A stretch of 64,000 bases of DNA, taken from assembly GCF_009557455.1 (NCBI RefSeq), contig NZ_CP045651.1:496001-560000 (forward strand), given 5' to 3'. The notes under the pieces were generated by a model that did no database searches, was not told the origin of the DNA, and saw nothing but the letters and a program-made list of their open reading frames with translations. Every line of letters starts with the position of its first letter. Positions within the stretch are counted from its first letter, which is position 1. The position numbers and the translations under genes were made by a program. Source of the stretch: Alistipes sp. dk3624 (GTDB lineage Bacteria; Bacteroidota; Bacteroidia; Bacteroidales; Rikenellaceae). Shown in pieces: positions 63,341-64,000 of the stretch.

Positions 63341-64000
63341 ATGATGAAAGAGCGACCGGATTCGGTCATACGGAAAAGATCGCTGGCCGAAGAGTTGGCC
63401 GAACGGCTCCGCCAACGGATTACGGACGGGCAATTCGAGGTAGGCGAAAAACTGCCGGCCGAGCCGGAACTGATGCGTATTTTCGGCGTCGGCCGTTCGA
63501 CGGTGCGCGAAGCTGTGAAGATACTGGTTAACATGGGGTTCCTGAAAGTGCAACAAGGAGCCGGGACGTTTGTCGAGAGCCGGGCGGCGGCGGACGACCC
63601 GATGGCGCAACGTCTCCGCCGTGCCGACATCCGCGACCTGGACGAAGTGCGGAGAATACTGGAGGTCGCCATCGTCGAGCGGGCTGCCGGACGGCGTACG
63701 GAGCAGGATATCGAAAAGATCGAAAGATTCCTTGCGGAACGCGGCGCGACGGCAGCGGCGGGGCGGTTGGAGGCGTGTATCGAAGCGGATATCCGGTTTC
63801 ATGTCGCTTTGGCGGAAGCTACGCACAACGAGATTTTGTACGAACTCTACCGGTCGGCGACCATCCACCTGCAAAAAGGTTTCGAACACATTTACGTCGA
63901 TACGGGCTATTTTCTCGCATCGCAGCCTACGCACGAACGGTTGGTACGGGATATAATCGCCCGGGATGCCCGGAAGGCGCTGCATACGATCGGCATTATC
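63341..64000 (+). CDS. FadR-type GntR family transcriptional regulator, cut by window end
   Basis: The open frame runs to the last base; 220 residues are visible. An N-terminal winged helix (SLAEELAERLRQRITDGQFEVGEKLPAEPELMRIFGVGRSTVREAVKIL, about 15-65) matches GntR regulators. The C-terminal FCD domain (about 90 onward) has the Asp in EADIRFHVALAEATHNEILYEL and His residues of the usual metal/ligand site. Such proteins repress sugar-acid or amino-acid operons until a small acid binds. Its target and downstream genes are outside the window. It is divergent from the capsule locus and lies on the far side of the inverted repeats. Confidence 0.88.
   Translation, partial: MMKERPDSVIRKRSLAEELAERLRQRITDGQFEVGEKLPAEPELMRIFGVGRSTVREAVKILVNMGFLKVQQGAGTFVESRAAADDPMAQRLRRADIRDLDEVRRILEVAIVERAAGRRTEQDIEKIERFLAERGATAAAGRLEACIEADIRFHVALAEATHNEILYELYRSATIHLQKGFEHIYVDTGYFLASQPTHERLVRDIIARDARKALHTIGII

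Noticed and set aside
1-64000. tRNA, rRNA, CRISPR array or insertion sequence
   Set aside because: I looked through the intergenic stretches and saw no cloverleaf, spaced repeats or transposase gene. This is a visual check only.

Overview
The window comes from a GC-rich member of the Bacteroidales, most likely close to Alistipes (Rikenellaceae). The reasons are the repeated TAnnTTTG promoter element of Bacteroidota upstream of many starts, the general lack of Shine-Dalgarno sites, the Bacteroides-type serC/serA/DUF1015 cluster, a korDABC 2-oxoacid:ferredoxin oxidoreductase operon, surface glycosidases, and a capsule locus headed by a UpxY/NusG-like antiterminator. The genus is inferred; no 16S rRNA, tRNA, CRISPR array or insertion sequence was seen.

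Positions 1-38300 are mainly housekeeping: an M16 peptidase (cut by the window start), an SDR, an asparagine-synthase-like protein beside a lipoprotein dipeptidyl peptidase III, panC, panD, a YggS protein, an M23/LysM hydrolase, korDABC, serC-serA-DUF1015, yicC, a GH127-type glycosidase, gmk-nadD-small TPR gene, ddl-DUF3109, a large secreted MG2/plug-type protein with a mosaic composition, a five-gene minus-strand run (ABC permease, LptF/G permease, ribBA, VOC protein, fmt), mtaB, a HAMP-type membrane protein next to a TrkH potassium transporter, a SPOR protein, nfeD-floA, a LUD protein and a DUF2461 protein.

Positions 38317-50257 form an accessory glycan-degradation island: an EFR1-type flavodoxin/ferredoxin, a GH106-type lipoprotein, an unrecognised 905-residue secreted protein with a probable six-hairpin fold, a YczE-like membrane protein, a secreted Asp-box propeller protein and a GH78 alpha-L-rhamnosidase. 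Two rhamnosidase families side by side suggest a rhamnose-containing glycan as target. There is no SusC/SusD pair in the window.

Positions 50413-62642 are a capsule/exopolysaccharide locus on the minus strand. In order of transcription it holds UpxY, an unknown 284-residue protein, a Wzx flippase, an epimerase, a MenD-like ThDP enzyme, a pyruvyl transferase, an EpsG-type polymerase, a GT4 glycosyltransferase, a WbsX protein and a second GT4. No initiating phosphoglycosyl transferase or export gene is present. Just upstream, a 278-bp AT-rich segment is bounded by perfect 21-bp inverted repeats (62785-62805 and 63084-63104). This has the architecture of an invertible, phase-variable capsule promoter and is the most striking feature of the window. 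On its other side a FadR-type GntR regulator starts and runs off the end, so inversion could alternately point transcription at the capsule locus or at this regulator.
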